From Tidjanibacter sp. (GTDB lineage Bacteria > Bacteroidota > Bacteroidia > Bacteroidales > Rikenellaceae): DNA of 64,000 nucleotides. Made by a program: the position numbers and the translations under genes. Positions 35,401-41,945 of this stretch are shown piece by piece. The first letter of the stretch is position 1, and every line of letters starts with the position of its first letter. The stretch covers positions 50,263-114,262 of the forward strand of contig JAGBTK010000030.1 in NCBI GenBank assembly GCA_017631375.1. The letters are read 5' to 3'. The notes below the pieces were generated by a model that saw nothing but the letters and a program-made list of their open reading frames with translations, did no database searches and had not been told where the DNA came from.

Positions 35401-36124
35401 CACTATCAGCTGCTCGGCAGACATCGATAATCATATCACGAACTCTTGCGTCATCATTACCACCATAGTAAGCCATATCGTGGGGCAGAGTGTAGGGACC
35501 CATCACATCCATTTGAGGATCATACATACCATATGAGTTGTCAAGGTAGTAATCGCGTGCCGAGCCTGTTGCACCATTCTTGCTGTAGCCCTCCTGATTC
35601 ATCATATCGTCAAACTCTTGACGAACATTTGCAGTTTTGAACTGCACATCGGTATATTGGGCAAGGAGGACAAGAACTCTCTCCTGTTTTGCCGAAGCAC
35701 GACTCAGGCCACCCTCGTTCTTCATCTTGTCGAGTGTGAAGCGAGATTCAACAGCGTTCTCCGCTCTGCGCTGGCTCTGCATCTTGTTAAATATCTGCTG
35801 AGGCACGCCACGCGAAGCCTTGGCAAGTACGCTATTGTCAACCGAGGTGCGCAACGAAGGGTTCTTGGCATTTACGCCCAGAGCCGAGATTCGTCCCTCG
35901 GAGTCAACGCTTGCATACTGATAGATACCATCTACTTCAGTGATAAGATAACCATCGGTGGTAGTGGTATAGTGATAATATTCATCACCATAAAGGACAA
36001 TGGTGATGGTAGTGCCATCTTTTTGTCTTATCTGCTTAGGTGTGGGGTCGGCAGGTATCGCCGAAACCGTTACACTCAACAGCACCCAGAAGGCTGTTAG
36101 CAGAATGGTCAAGACCTTTCTCAT
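32498..36124 (-). CDS. Secreted M6-family (immune inhibitor A-like) metalloprotease
   Basis: A 1208-residue exported protein with a signal peptide (about 1-22). The zinc site HEYAHCLGLMD at about 318-328 has the HExxHxxGxxD form, within the M6 domain (about 145-520). Then come a transthyretin-like segment (SVMVYDTKGSPVSGATVTLID), a BIG2-type Ig domain near 830-890 (WKSSDESVAVVDAGG), an FN3-like domain, a second BIG2 domain (VIWSISPSNLASIDAHG), another FN3-like unit and a final Ig-like unit. No sorting domain of type IX secretion is obvious. It probably degrades host or dietary proteins. Confidence 0.88.
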   Translation of the reverse strand: MRKVLTILLTAFWVLLSVTVSAIPADPTPKQIRQKDGTTITIVLYGDEYYHYTTTTDGYLITEVDGIYQYASVDSEGRISALGVNAKNPSLRTSVDNSVLAKASRGVPQQIFNKMQSQRRAENAVESRFTLDKMKNEGGLSRASAKQERVLVLLAQYTDVQFKTANVRQEFDDMMNQEGYSKNGATGSARDYYLDNSYGMYDPQMDVMGPYTLPHDMAYYGGNDDARVRDMIIDVCRAADSDVDFSEYASDGYITRLFVYYAGYNEAEGGPADSVWPHRWSVHSTPSFDGVKLYDYACSSELKGASGTRMASIGTFCHEYAHCLGLMDYYNTTYGTGTVNLGTLSLMNSGNYNNNSATPPELSAYDKSYLGWLELEPLPVTGSVEMKPLHELNGRGAYYINTSVDGEFFVFENRDMTYKWNKYINHNSPENGLLVYHVDRSNNYIAEAGTNAKQLWESNNLNSYAHECFKVVRAEKVSDVSLHLWFYPGRNNHTTLTSSNNTEFRAWSGDHTGYILENITAADKNITFDVFTADAELSVMVYDTKGSPVSGATVTLIDANIAKTMSNSIIAVGESTRALSGYYSYITNNNGKAVVETPTGDYRLIIGKAGVGTYSNDITVYPGATTRSFTIGNPNVGANITLYNYANNPTLAFNSGVDKSYLYGIQFDYDDIKVTEDGKRILASVMAPKNGTVKVAIKKNSEKAIVKDFSVDNSGVVNLTGEEVVLSKGDKVIVGVNNFSAWLDEDGNPDYGYNLISRDGETWQAQKYSGYGNIAWDISVGFADYRDSATSMSISNKTYNLGVGEVEQLAYNFSPAGSIGDPVWKSSDESVAVVDAGGIVRVVGAGQTIITATLDGKAATGSVTVNAVAEVEMSEPQLTNINGIWMANISWAPKQNRSNWVLYYKSNIDKTYTRKDFAGNVTNYTISNLIEGAEYEVHLSSKHNYLANEIWGTQSAQFVVEGELIEPESVEISGYKEVIGVDETLQLTAKTMPEGTYDREVIWSISPSNLASIDAHGLLTALNGGEVTVTATSVIKKVSGSIKLTIKNAVADIVVEPYQNDAIITWSGKHGSWKVDFKGNGVQKSATVDEPTFHIDCLKPNSSYTATITPIVDGQLVTDRAQTVQVKTTANMNSYASITAKGSYSTSDIIPLRVADIQGTLESVTWYIDGKQVAPPTAKLSAGRHKIEAVVKTMLNSEKLIKFVIVTQ

Positions 36125-36150
36125 AGTTTTTTAAGTTTTATTAAGGTATT

Positions 36151-36831
36151 TTATTCTTTATTCCAACTAAATTCGTGACCCATTCGTTTGCCGGTCTGCA
36201 TCTTGGAGTTCTCCTGCTTGGTGTTGAACTGCTCAACATTAGCATATAGTACCTCCTCATAGGGAGGTACCCATAGGTCGAAGCCGAGTGAGTAGAGTAC
36301 TGCTGTCTGCAAGATACGCATCATTGCAGGGCGGTCGAAACTCTTGCTGCCAAACTGCTCAACAGGCATCGAGTCCTGCTTTTTGCCCTCAACAAAGTAG
36401 CAACCCTCGCGGTTGACAAATACTCTGCCGATAAGGTAGCCCTCGTCATCGGCGCGGTTATATCGGAAAGAGTCGGCCAGGAAGTTGTAGATGTTAATCA
36501 CACCACAGTAACTTCTGTGCGGATCCTCCTTTACATATTCGGTCTGCCAGATGGGGTGGTCAGCGGGGAATTGGAATACATTGGTATGCATCGTAAAGAT
36601 AATCATATCGCCTGCCACCTGCACTTGTGCCTCAAATTTGCCTCGGTCGCGGTACTCGATTTTGATACGACGATCAATTACCTCATCCATCTCCTCGTCA
36701 ATCTCCGTGGAGAATTCGTGTATGGCCTCTTTTAGTTCGCCGAAGGCCTCAAAAGTTGTGTCGAAAACCAACTGCTTGGTTGCTGATTTGTCTGTTAGCA
36801 GCGCAGCAATCTGCTTTCTTAATTCGCTCAT
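36151..36831 (-). CDS. Conserved protein of unknown function
   Basis: A 226-residue soluble protein without a signal peptide. The N-terminal 50 residues are predicted helical and acidic (FGELKEAIHEFSTEIDEEMDEVIDRR), then a beta-rich core with FEAQVQVAGDMIIFTMHTNVFQFP and YLIGRVFVNREGCYFVEGK, and a polar tail. I do not recognise a family. It begins 127 bases after the LysM gene end and stops 26 bases before the M6 protease gene, so it may be the first gene of that transcript. Confidence 0.75.
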   Translation of the reverse strand: MSELRKQIAALLTDKSATKQLVFDTTFEAFGELKEAIHEFSTEIDEEMDEVIDRRIKIEYRDRGKFEAQVQVAGDMIIFTMHTNVFQFPADHPIWQTEYVKEDPHRSYCGVINIYNFLADSFRYNRADDEGYLIGRVFVNREGCYFVEGKKQDSMPVEQFGSKSFDRPAMMRILQTAVLYSLGFDLWVPPYEEVLYANVEQFNTKQENSKMQTGKRMGHEFSWNKE

Positions 36832-36907
36832 TTTATTTAATTTATATTTTTATGTATAGGTTTCTTGTGTATTTTATGCTTTCTATCTCTACATTATCAG
36901 GCTATTC

Positions 36908-36959
36908 CCTGCAAAACAAAAATGTATAAAAATCCTGCAAAACAAAAATGTGTAAAAAT
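36908..36959. repeat. Two tandem 26-bp direct repeats
   Basis: CCTGCAAAACAAAAATGTAT plus AAAAAT, then a copy with one change (TGTGT for TGTAT), in direct succession. The second copy ends at the stop codon of the LysM glucosaminidase gene. Confidence 0.9.
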
Positions 36960-37972
36960 TATAGCAGGTGCAGCTCTTCGCCGGGGTATGGTTCACCGCC
37001 TTTCAGCACCGCTTTGTTCATCTTTTTCAATCCCTTGACCGATACTCCGAATCGCTGAGAGATCTTTGCCAGAGTGTCGTTGGGGGCTACTATATAGACT
37101 GTCTGTTCGCCCAGATAGTCGTGCAGCTTCTCCTCGATGTAAATTATATCTCCCTCAGCGATCTCTCCGCCACGCTCAATGTTGTTGAGGCGACGCAGAC
37201 GGCCTGCATTAATGCCGAGAGTGCGCGAGAGCCCTTTCAGTGTATCTCCCTCGCGAGCTACTACATATCGGGTGCCGTTGTTGAGGAATATGCCGTAACC
37301 GTCAATGCTGTTCATAGGTATGGTGTAGTTCTCTATATCCAGCCCGTCGCTCCATTCGTAGTACTCCTTGGGGGCACGGTAGAGTACGGGGGCAGGCTTT
37401 GCTACCTCTTCGGCTGTCTTGACTCCCGGCTTTTCACCGCCACGACGAGTCGATGGGTCATCATAACGATAGAGCTGGTGGTCAGTAATAATTTTAATCA
37501 GTCGCTCGGCATATGTGGGACTTGTGGCGTAGCCTGCCTTTTTTAGACCGTGTGCCCAGCCTTCGTAGTCGGTAATCTCCAGATCGAATAGAAAGGCGTA
37601 ACGCTGACCCGTTGCCAAAAATACCGAGTGATCCTCGTAGGACTCTTCGGCAGTGCGATAGGAGCGGAAACACTCATCCTGTTCATCGTCGTCGTGATAA
37701 ATTTTGCCGCCTGTCCAATCGCTTTTGCACTTGATTCCGAAGTGGTTGTTTGCCTCGGTAGCAAGTCGGCTGTTGCCACTGTCAGACTCCAATATGCCTT
37801 GTGCGAGGGTGATACTTGCAGGTATTCCGTACTCCTCCTGTGCCTCAATGGCAAGTGGAGCATACTCCTCAATGTATGCCTCGCGTGTGGTTCGCTCCGT
37901 GCTCTGTGCAGAGAGGCTTACAGAGGTGCAGAGCAAAAGACCACAAAATAGTATGTGCACTTTTCTGAACAT
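36959..37972 (-). CDS. Exported GH73-type glucosaminidase with two LysM domains
   Basis: A 337-residue wall hydrolase. The start is placed at ATG 37972, where MFRKVHILFCGLLLCTSVSLSAQ is a good signal peptide; a longer frame to 38101 adds 43 unlikely residues. The glucosaminidase domain spans about 30-180, with the catalytic Glu in AQGILESDSGNS and NHFGIKCKSDW. LysM modules follow near 238-283 (YVVAREGDTLKGLSRTLG) and 291-337 (YIVAPNDTLAKISQRFG). It cuts peptidoglycan glycan strands in the periplasm. Confidence 0.93.
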   Translation of the reverse strand: MFRKVHILFCGLLLCTSVSLSAQSTERTTREAYIEEYAPLAIEAQEEYGIPASITLAQGILESDSGNSRLATEANNHFGIKCKSDWTGGKIYHDDDEQDECFRSYRTAEESYEDHSVFLATGQRYAFLFDLEITDYEGWAHGLKKAGYATSPTYAERLIKIITDHQLYRYDDPSTRRGGEKPGVKTAEEVAKPAPVLYRAPKEYYEWSDGLDIENYTIPMNSIDGYGIFLNNGTRYVVAREGDTLKGLSRTLGINAGRLRRLNNIERGGEIAEGDIIYIEEKLHDYLGEQTVYIVAPNDTLAKISQRFGVSVKGLKKMNKAVLKGGEPYPGEELHLL

Positions 37973-38115
37973 AGTGCAAATATAACAATAAAACAATAAC
38001 TTCAATACTTGTAGGCCTATATTTTGCTTAGGTGGAATAAAAATTTGCTTTTTCTTGTTGCTTGCACTAATTTTGTCTTTCAGCACTTTTATAGTTACCA
38101 AATTACTACAAAATA

Positions 38116-39204
38116 GTGAAATCCAAGAGAGTAAAGAGAGAACCTGCTGCGAGCGTTGCTCTGGTTGTTCTTGCCGAGATGAGCGATCTTATTGATGCGC
38201 TATGGATTCTACGAGCTTTGCGCGAGGGGTATCCCGAGTGTAAGGTGGCTATTGTCACTGCTCCCGCCTACCGTTCGTTGGTTGAGGGGGAGGGTGTTGA
38301 GTTTATCCCCTGTCCTGCGCGTGGAGTAGCCGGCCTGTGGAGGGCGGTTTGTGCTTTGCGTCGTGGCGGATATGTCGCACTTGCCGATCTGCAAGGCTCG
38401 GTGCGTACTTTTATGCTTCGTGTTTCTTTTATGCTTCGTACACTTTTCAACGGTAAAACCGCTGTGGCAGATAAGGAGCGCAGGTCGCGTAAGATGCTGA
38501 CTCGTAAGTTCCGTAAGGTACTGCTGCCCAATGCTTTTAATACTGAGCGATATCGTATGGCACTCGAAAGACTCGGCTTGACGAGCCTCTCACTTCCCGA
38601 AAATCCGATCGGCTCCCCGAAGCGTGATTGTGTGGTGCCAGAGCAATTGGCTCAGGTCTTGGGTGAGAAGAGTGGTGTTTGGGTAGGCTATGCTCCCTTT
38701 GCCGATACGCGTGGCAAGATGTTTCCTACTACAACTTCCGACAGGTTGGTGTCGTTGCTTGTCGAGCGATTTGATAGAGTGGTGATTTTTGGTGGTGGCG
38801 ATATGGAACGCCTTTTTGCGGAGGGTGTAGCGCAGAAATATGGCCCGAAGGTTGTGCCTGCTGTGGGTATTCTGACCCCTTATGAGGAGGTGAAGCTGAT
38901 GAGGGCTGTCGATTTGATTATCTCGACTGATAGTCCATCGCTCCATCTGGCATCGCTTGCAGCCACTCCCGTTCTCGCGATTTGGGGCTCTACTCACCCC
39001 TTTGCAGGTGGTGCGGGATATGGTCAGAATCCGGAGTGGCAGTTGCAACTTGACCTGCCCTGCCGACCTTGTGCCGTAAGAGGCGAGCGAGGTTGTATTT
39101 TTGGTGACCGCAGATGTATTAACGATATCACTCCTGAGATGGTTGTAGAGCGTGCAGAGAAAATACTGCAAGAGCTTGATGATCAGGCGAAAGATAAGAA
39201 ATAA
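38116..39204 (+). CDS. GT9-family (heptosyltransferase-like) glycosyltransferase
   Basis: A 362-residue protein starting at GTG 38116. It has the two Rossmann halves of GT-B enzymes; the C-terminal donor site reads KLMRAVDLIISTDSPSLHLASLAATPVLAIWGSTHPF near 267-303, typical of ADP-heptose:LPS heptosyltransferases. CRPCAVRGERGCIF is a Cys-rich segment common in the family. It probably adds a sugar to the lipid A core oligosaccharide at the inner membrane. It is divergent from the LysM gene with 143 bases between them. Confidence 0.88.
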   Translation: MKSKRVKREPAASVALVVLAEMSDLIDALWILRALREGYPECKVAIVTAPAYRSLVEGEGVEFIPCPARGVAGLWRAVCALRRGGYVALADLQGSVRTFMLRVSFMLRTLFNGKTAVADKERRSRKMLTRKFRKVLLPNAFNTERYRMALERLGLTSLSLPENPIGSPKRDCVVPEQLAQVLGEKSGVWVGYAPFADTRGKMFPTTTSDRLVSLLVERFDRVVIFGGGDMERLFAEGVAQKYGPKVVPAVGILTPYEEVKLMRAVDLIISTDSPSLHLASLAATPVLAIWGSTHPFAGGAGYGQNPEWQLQLDLPCRPCAVRGERGCIFGDRRCINDITPEMVVERAEKILQELDDQAKDKK

Positions 39205-39293
39205 CGAACATATATTCCCCGACCGCTTCTCAGCGGTTTGTCGGTATTCCAACGCTAAAATGTATATAAGTGTTAAAAAAATCACAGTAATAA

Positions 39294-39324
39294 TTTGTGG
39301 CTTTGGGAAATAGTATTAACTTTG
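39294..39324 (+). promoter_or_regulatory. gcvH promoter
   Basis: TTTG at 39294-39297, 19 bases, TAACTTTG at 39317-39324: a full match to the Bacteroidota consensus, 52 bases before the gcvH ATG. Confidence 0.8.
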
Positions 39325-39376
39325 CGAGGATTGTGAGAAATAGTTTTTTTATAAACACATATAACAGAGAATTTCA

Positions 39377-39757
39377 ATGAATACTCCTACCAATTTGAAG
39401 TACTCCGAGGATCACGAGTGGATCCGCGTGGAGGGCGATGAGGCCTATGTAGGTATCACCGATTTTGCACAGAGCCAGTTGGGCGACATCGTATTTGTGG
39501 ATGTTACCAGTGTAGGCGAGACTCTTGCAGCACACGAGGTGTTTGGCACTATCGAGGCTGTTAAGACTGTTTCGGACGCTTTTCTGCCCGTAGGTGGCGA
39601 GGTGCTCGAGTTTAACGATGCACTTGAGGCAGATCCTGCACTTGTGAATACCGACCCCTATGGCGAGGGTTGGATGGTGAAGATTCGTATGACCGACCCC
39701 GCAGAGTTGGATGCTCTTCTCTCGGCTGAGGGCTACGAGGCACTTGTAAATGCTTAG
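39377..39757 (+). CDS. gcvH: Glycine cleavage system H protein
   Basis: A 126-residue lipoyl carrier protein. The lipoylation motif [11 protein letters not shown] places the modified Lys at about residue 63, and [22 protein letters not shown] is the standard N-terminus. It shuttles the aminomethyl group between the P, T and L proteins. The other gcv genes are not in this window. It is followed 39 bases later by mdh, probably on the same transcript. Confidence 0.97.
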   Translation: MNTPTNLKYSEDHEWIRVEGDEAYVGITDFAQSQLGDIVFVDVTSVGETLAAHEVFGTIEAVKTVSDAFLPVGGEVLEFNDALEADPALVNTDPYGEGWMVKIRMTDPAELDALLSAEGYEALVNA

Positions 39758-39796
39758 GAATTAGGTTTATATAACAAATAAAACAGATTTAGAAAA

Positions 39797-40738
39797 ATGG
39801 CAAAAGTTACAGTTGTTGGTGCAGGTAATGTAGGTGCTACTTGCGCAAATGTGATGGCTATCCGTGAGGTGGCAGACGAGGTTGTTCTCATTGATATAAA
39901 GGAGGGTCTTTCCGAGGGTAAGATGCTCGATATGTATCAGACTGAGACTCTGATGGATTTCGATACCAAGTTGGTAGGTTCGACCAACGATTACAGCAAG
40001 ACTGCTGGTAGCGACGTAGTAGTTGTTACTTCGGGTCTGCCCCGTAAGCCCGGTATGACCCGCGAGGAGCTTATCGGTGTTAACGCAGGTATCGTTAAGA
40101 GCGTCGTTAAGAGCGTGTTGGAGTACTCGCCTGAGGCAATCATCGTTATGGTGTCGAATCCTATGGATACTATGACTTATCTCACCTTGAAGAGCCTTGG
40201 TTTGCCCAAGAACCGTGTAATCGGTATGGGCGGTGCTTTGGATAGCGCACGTTTCAAATGTTACTTGGCAAAGGCACTTGAGGCTAACATCAACGATATC
40301 GACGGTATGGTAATCGGTGGTCACGGCGATACCACTATGCTTCCTTTGGTAAGCAAGGCTTCGTATCGTGGTGTTCCCGTTAGCCAGTTGGCTTCGCAGG
40401 AGGTTTTGGAGAAAGTTGCTGCTGACACTATGGTTGGTGGTGCTACTCTGACCGGTCTGCTCGGTACTTCGGCTTGGTATGCTCCCGGTGCTGCTGCATC
40501 GTCGGTTGTTGAGGCTATCCTCCGCGACCAGAAGAAGGTTATTCCTTCGTGCTGCTACCTGGAGGGAGAGTATGGCTTGAACGATATCTGCATCGGTGTT
40601 CCCGCAGTTATCGGCCGTAACGGTGTTGAGCGCATCATCGAGATTGAGTTCACCGAGGAGGAGAAGGCTAAGTTTGCTGCAAGTGCAGAGGCAGTTGCTA
40701 AGACCAATGCTATCCTGAGTGAGATTGGCGCATTGTAA
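39797..40738 (+). CDS. mdh: Malate dehydrogenase
   Basis: A 313-residue NAD-dependent enzyme of the LDH-like MDH type. NAD loop GAGNVGAT at 8-15, Asp33 for NAD, the substrate-site arginines in LPRKPGMTR (about 83 and 89), and the catalytic His at about 176 in GGHGDTTMLP. The Arg pair supports malate rather than lactate as substrate. It sits in front of a large palindromic intergenic element. Confidence 0.97.
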   Translation: MAKVTVVGAGNVGATCANVMAIREVADEVVLIDIKEGLSEGKMLDMYQTETLMDFDTKLVGSTNDYSKTAGSDVVVVTSGLPRKPGMTREELIGVNAGIVKSVVKSVLEYSPEAIIVMVSNPMDTMTYLTLKSLGLPKNRVIGMGGALDSARFKCYLAKALEANINDIDGMVIGGHGDTTMLPLVSKASYRGVPVSQLASQEVLEKVAADTMVGGATLTGLLGTSAWYAPGAAASSVVEAILRDQKKVIPSCCYLEGEYGLNDICIGVPAVIGRNGVERIIEIEFTEEEKAKFAASAEAVAKTNAILSEIGAL

Positions 40739-40740
40739 TA

Positions 40741-40936
40741 AAAAAGCCGTATAATTGGCTATTTTGGTGTTAAGTTCCTTTTAGTTGCTCCGCTTCGGCA
40801 GAGCCTGCGAGCAGTCTCTGCTCTCAGCTAAATCGCAACTTTGGAGGGGCCTCGGGGATTGCTCACATACGATAAGTATGCTCGCTTCCCCCGAGACCCC
40901 TCCGCCTAAAAATAGCTCAATTCTACGACTTTTTTT
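40741..40936. repeat. ~196-bp structured palindromic element with nested hairpins
   Basis: Outer arms 40745-40764 and 40911-40931 (GCCGTATAATTGGCTATTTT against AAAATAGCTCAATTCTACGAC complement) pair over about 20 bp with two mismatches and one bulge, flanked by A-run on the left and eight T on the right. Inside, AGTTGC (40783-40788) pairs with GCAACT (40835-40840), enclosing GCAGAG...CTCTGC (40798-40821). A 15-bp arm GGAGGGGCCTCGGGG (40843-40857) pairs with 40889-40903 with one mismatch, capped by CATAC-GATAA-GTATG. There is no ORF. It could be a structured RNA, a complex mdh terminator, or a non-autonomous mobile repeat. Confidence 0.8.
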
Positions 40937-41027
40937 TGAAAAGTATAATATGAAGATATAGTCGGTTTATGATGTGTGCTGTGGATATCAATCATTTTTG
41001 ATGATGCTAAAATCTCAAAAAGTTCGT

Positions 41028-41035
41028 TATCTTTG
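41028..41035 (+). promoter_or_regulatory. -7 element before slyD-like gene
   Basis: TATCTTTG, 51 bases before the ATG. No -33 element at the right distance is evident. The bases between the palindromic element and this site (40937-41027) hold nothing I can support. Confidence 0.65.
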
Positions 41036-41086
41036 TACGCTTATCGAAAGAGATTATTTATTTGCAAAACATAAATTGAAAGAAAA

Positions 41087-41629
41087 ATGAAAGTAGAAGC
41101 ACAGAAATTCGTACAGCTCACCTATGAGCTCGTTGTTGATGGCCAGCTGGCTGATCAGGCAACCAAGGAGCGTCCTCTTGGTTTTGTATTTGGTGCAGGT
41201 TTCCTCCTCCCCAAGTTCGAGGCTAACATTGAGGGCAAATCGGTTGGCGACACCTTCGCATTTACCCTTACTCCCGAGGAGGGCTATGGCGTGAGCAATC
41301 CCGATATGGTAATCGATGTTCCCACCGCTGCCTTTATGATCAACGGTAAGGTTGAGGATGGTCTGCTCGTAGTGGGCAACCAGATTCCTATGATGACCGC
41401 TGACGGTATGCACGTTGTAGGCGTTGTTACCGAGGTTGGTGAGGAGAGCGTTAAGATGGACTTCAATCATCCTATGGCTGGCAAGACCCTCAATTTCAGT
41501 GGCGAGATTGTAGAGGTTCGCGAGGCTACCGAGGCTGACTATCCCCACGCACACGGTGGTTGCAACTGCGGCGATGGCTGCAACTGCGGCGACTGCGGTG
41601 ATGGTGGTTGCGAGGGCGGCTGCTGCTAA
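41087..41629 (+). CDS. SlyD-like FKBP-type peptidyl-prolyl isomerase
   Basis: A 180-residue cytosolic isomerase/chaperone. It has an FKBP half (VQLTYELVVDGQ, ERPLGFVFGAGFLLPKFEANIEG, EEGYG), an inserted flap domain (about 75-125) and the closing NHPMAGKTLNFSGEIVEVREAT. The last 27 residues are a Gly/Cys/His-rich tail with eight Cys, like the metal-binding tail of SlyD that handles nickel. A small unknown ORF follows 24 bases later. Confidence 0.93.
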   Translation: MKVEAQKFVQLTYELVVDGQLADQATKERPLGFVFGAGFLLPKFEANIEGKSVGDTFAFTLTPEEGYGVSNPDMVIDVPTAAFMINGKVEDGLLVVGNQIPMMTADGMHVVGVVTEVGEESVKMDFNHPMAGKTLNFSGEIVEVREATEADYPHAHGGCNCGDGCNCGDCGDGGCEGGCC

Positions 41630-41653
41630 TGAGAGTCTAAGGTAGGTTGCACT

Positions 41654-41893
41654 ATGGTTAAGGTCGCACTGATACATATTGCCGATGAGTGGCGCACGGG
41701 GCAGACTATCTGTCTGGAGCGTTTGCCACAGGTGGGCGATTTGGTCTGGACGCGAGTTGAGGATCGTGTTGCGGGTACTGATATGTTTGTTGTTGAGCGT
41801 ATTATGCACGCAGAATGCGGTACCAACGACGAAGAGGTGGTCTATCTCTTTGTCACCCCCTACCACGACTACGGCACCTGCCTGCCTCGATAG
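41654..41893 (+). CDS. Small protein of unknown function
   Basis: A 79-residue frame downstream of the slyD-like gene and ending 10 bases before a terminator, so it fits as the last gene of that transcript. The peptide looks globular and beta-rich: MVKVALIHIADEW, then GQTICLERLPQVGDLVW, DMFVVERIMHA, VVYLFVTPY. No family is recognised. The GD-LVW pattern is seen in many small beta-barrel or SH3-like folds, which is weak evidence. Confidence 0.65.
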   Translation: MVKVALIHIADEWRTGQTICLERLPQVGDLVWTRVEDRVAGTDMFVVERIMHAECGTNDEEVVYLFVTPYHDYGTCLPR

Positions 41894-41903
41894 AATGATA
41901 AAC

Positions 41904-41940
41904 AAAAAATAAGGCTGACGACTGGGCAGCCTTATTTTTT
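41904..41940. terminator. Bidirectional terminator
   Basis: AAAAAATAAGGCTG, a 9-base loop, CAGCCTTATTTTTT: perfect 14-bp arms between the small ORF and the convergent GH2-like gene. Confidence 0.93.
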
Positions 41941-41945
41941 TATCT

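Noticed and set aside
39209-39245. CCGACCGCT...AGCGGTTTGTCGG hairpin after the GT9 gene as a terminator
   Set aside because: The stem has a 4-base bulge and no T-run follows; support is too weak to list.
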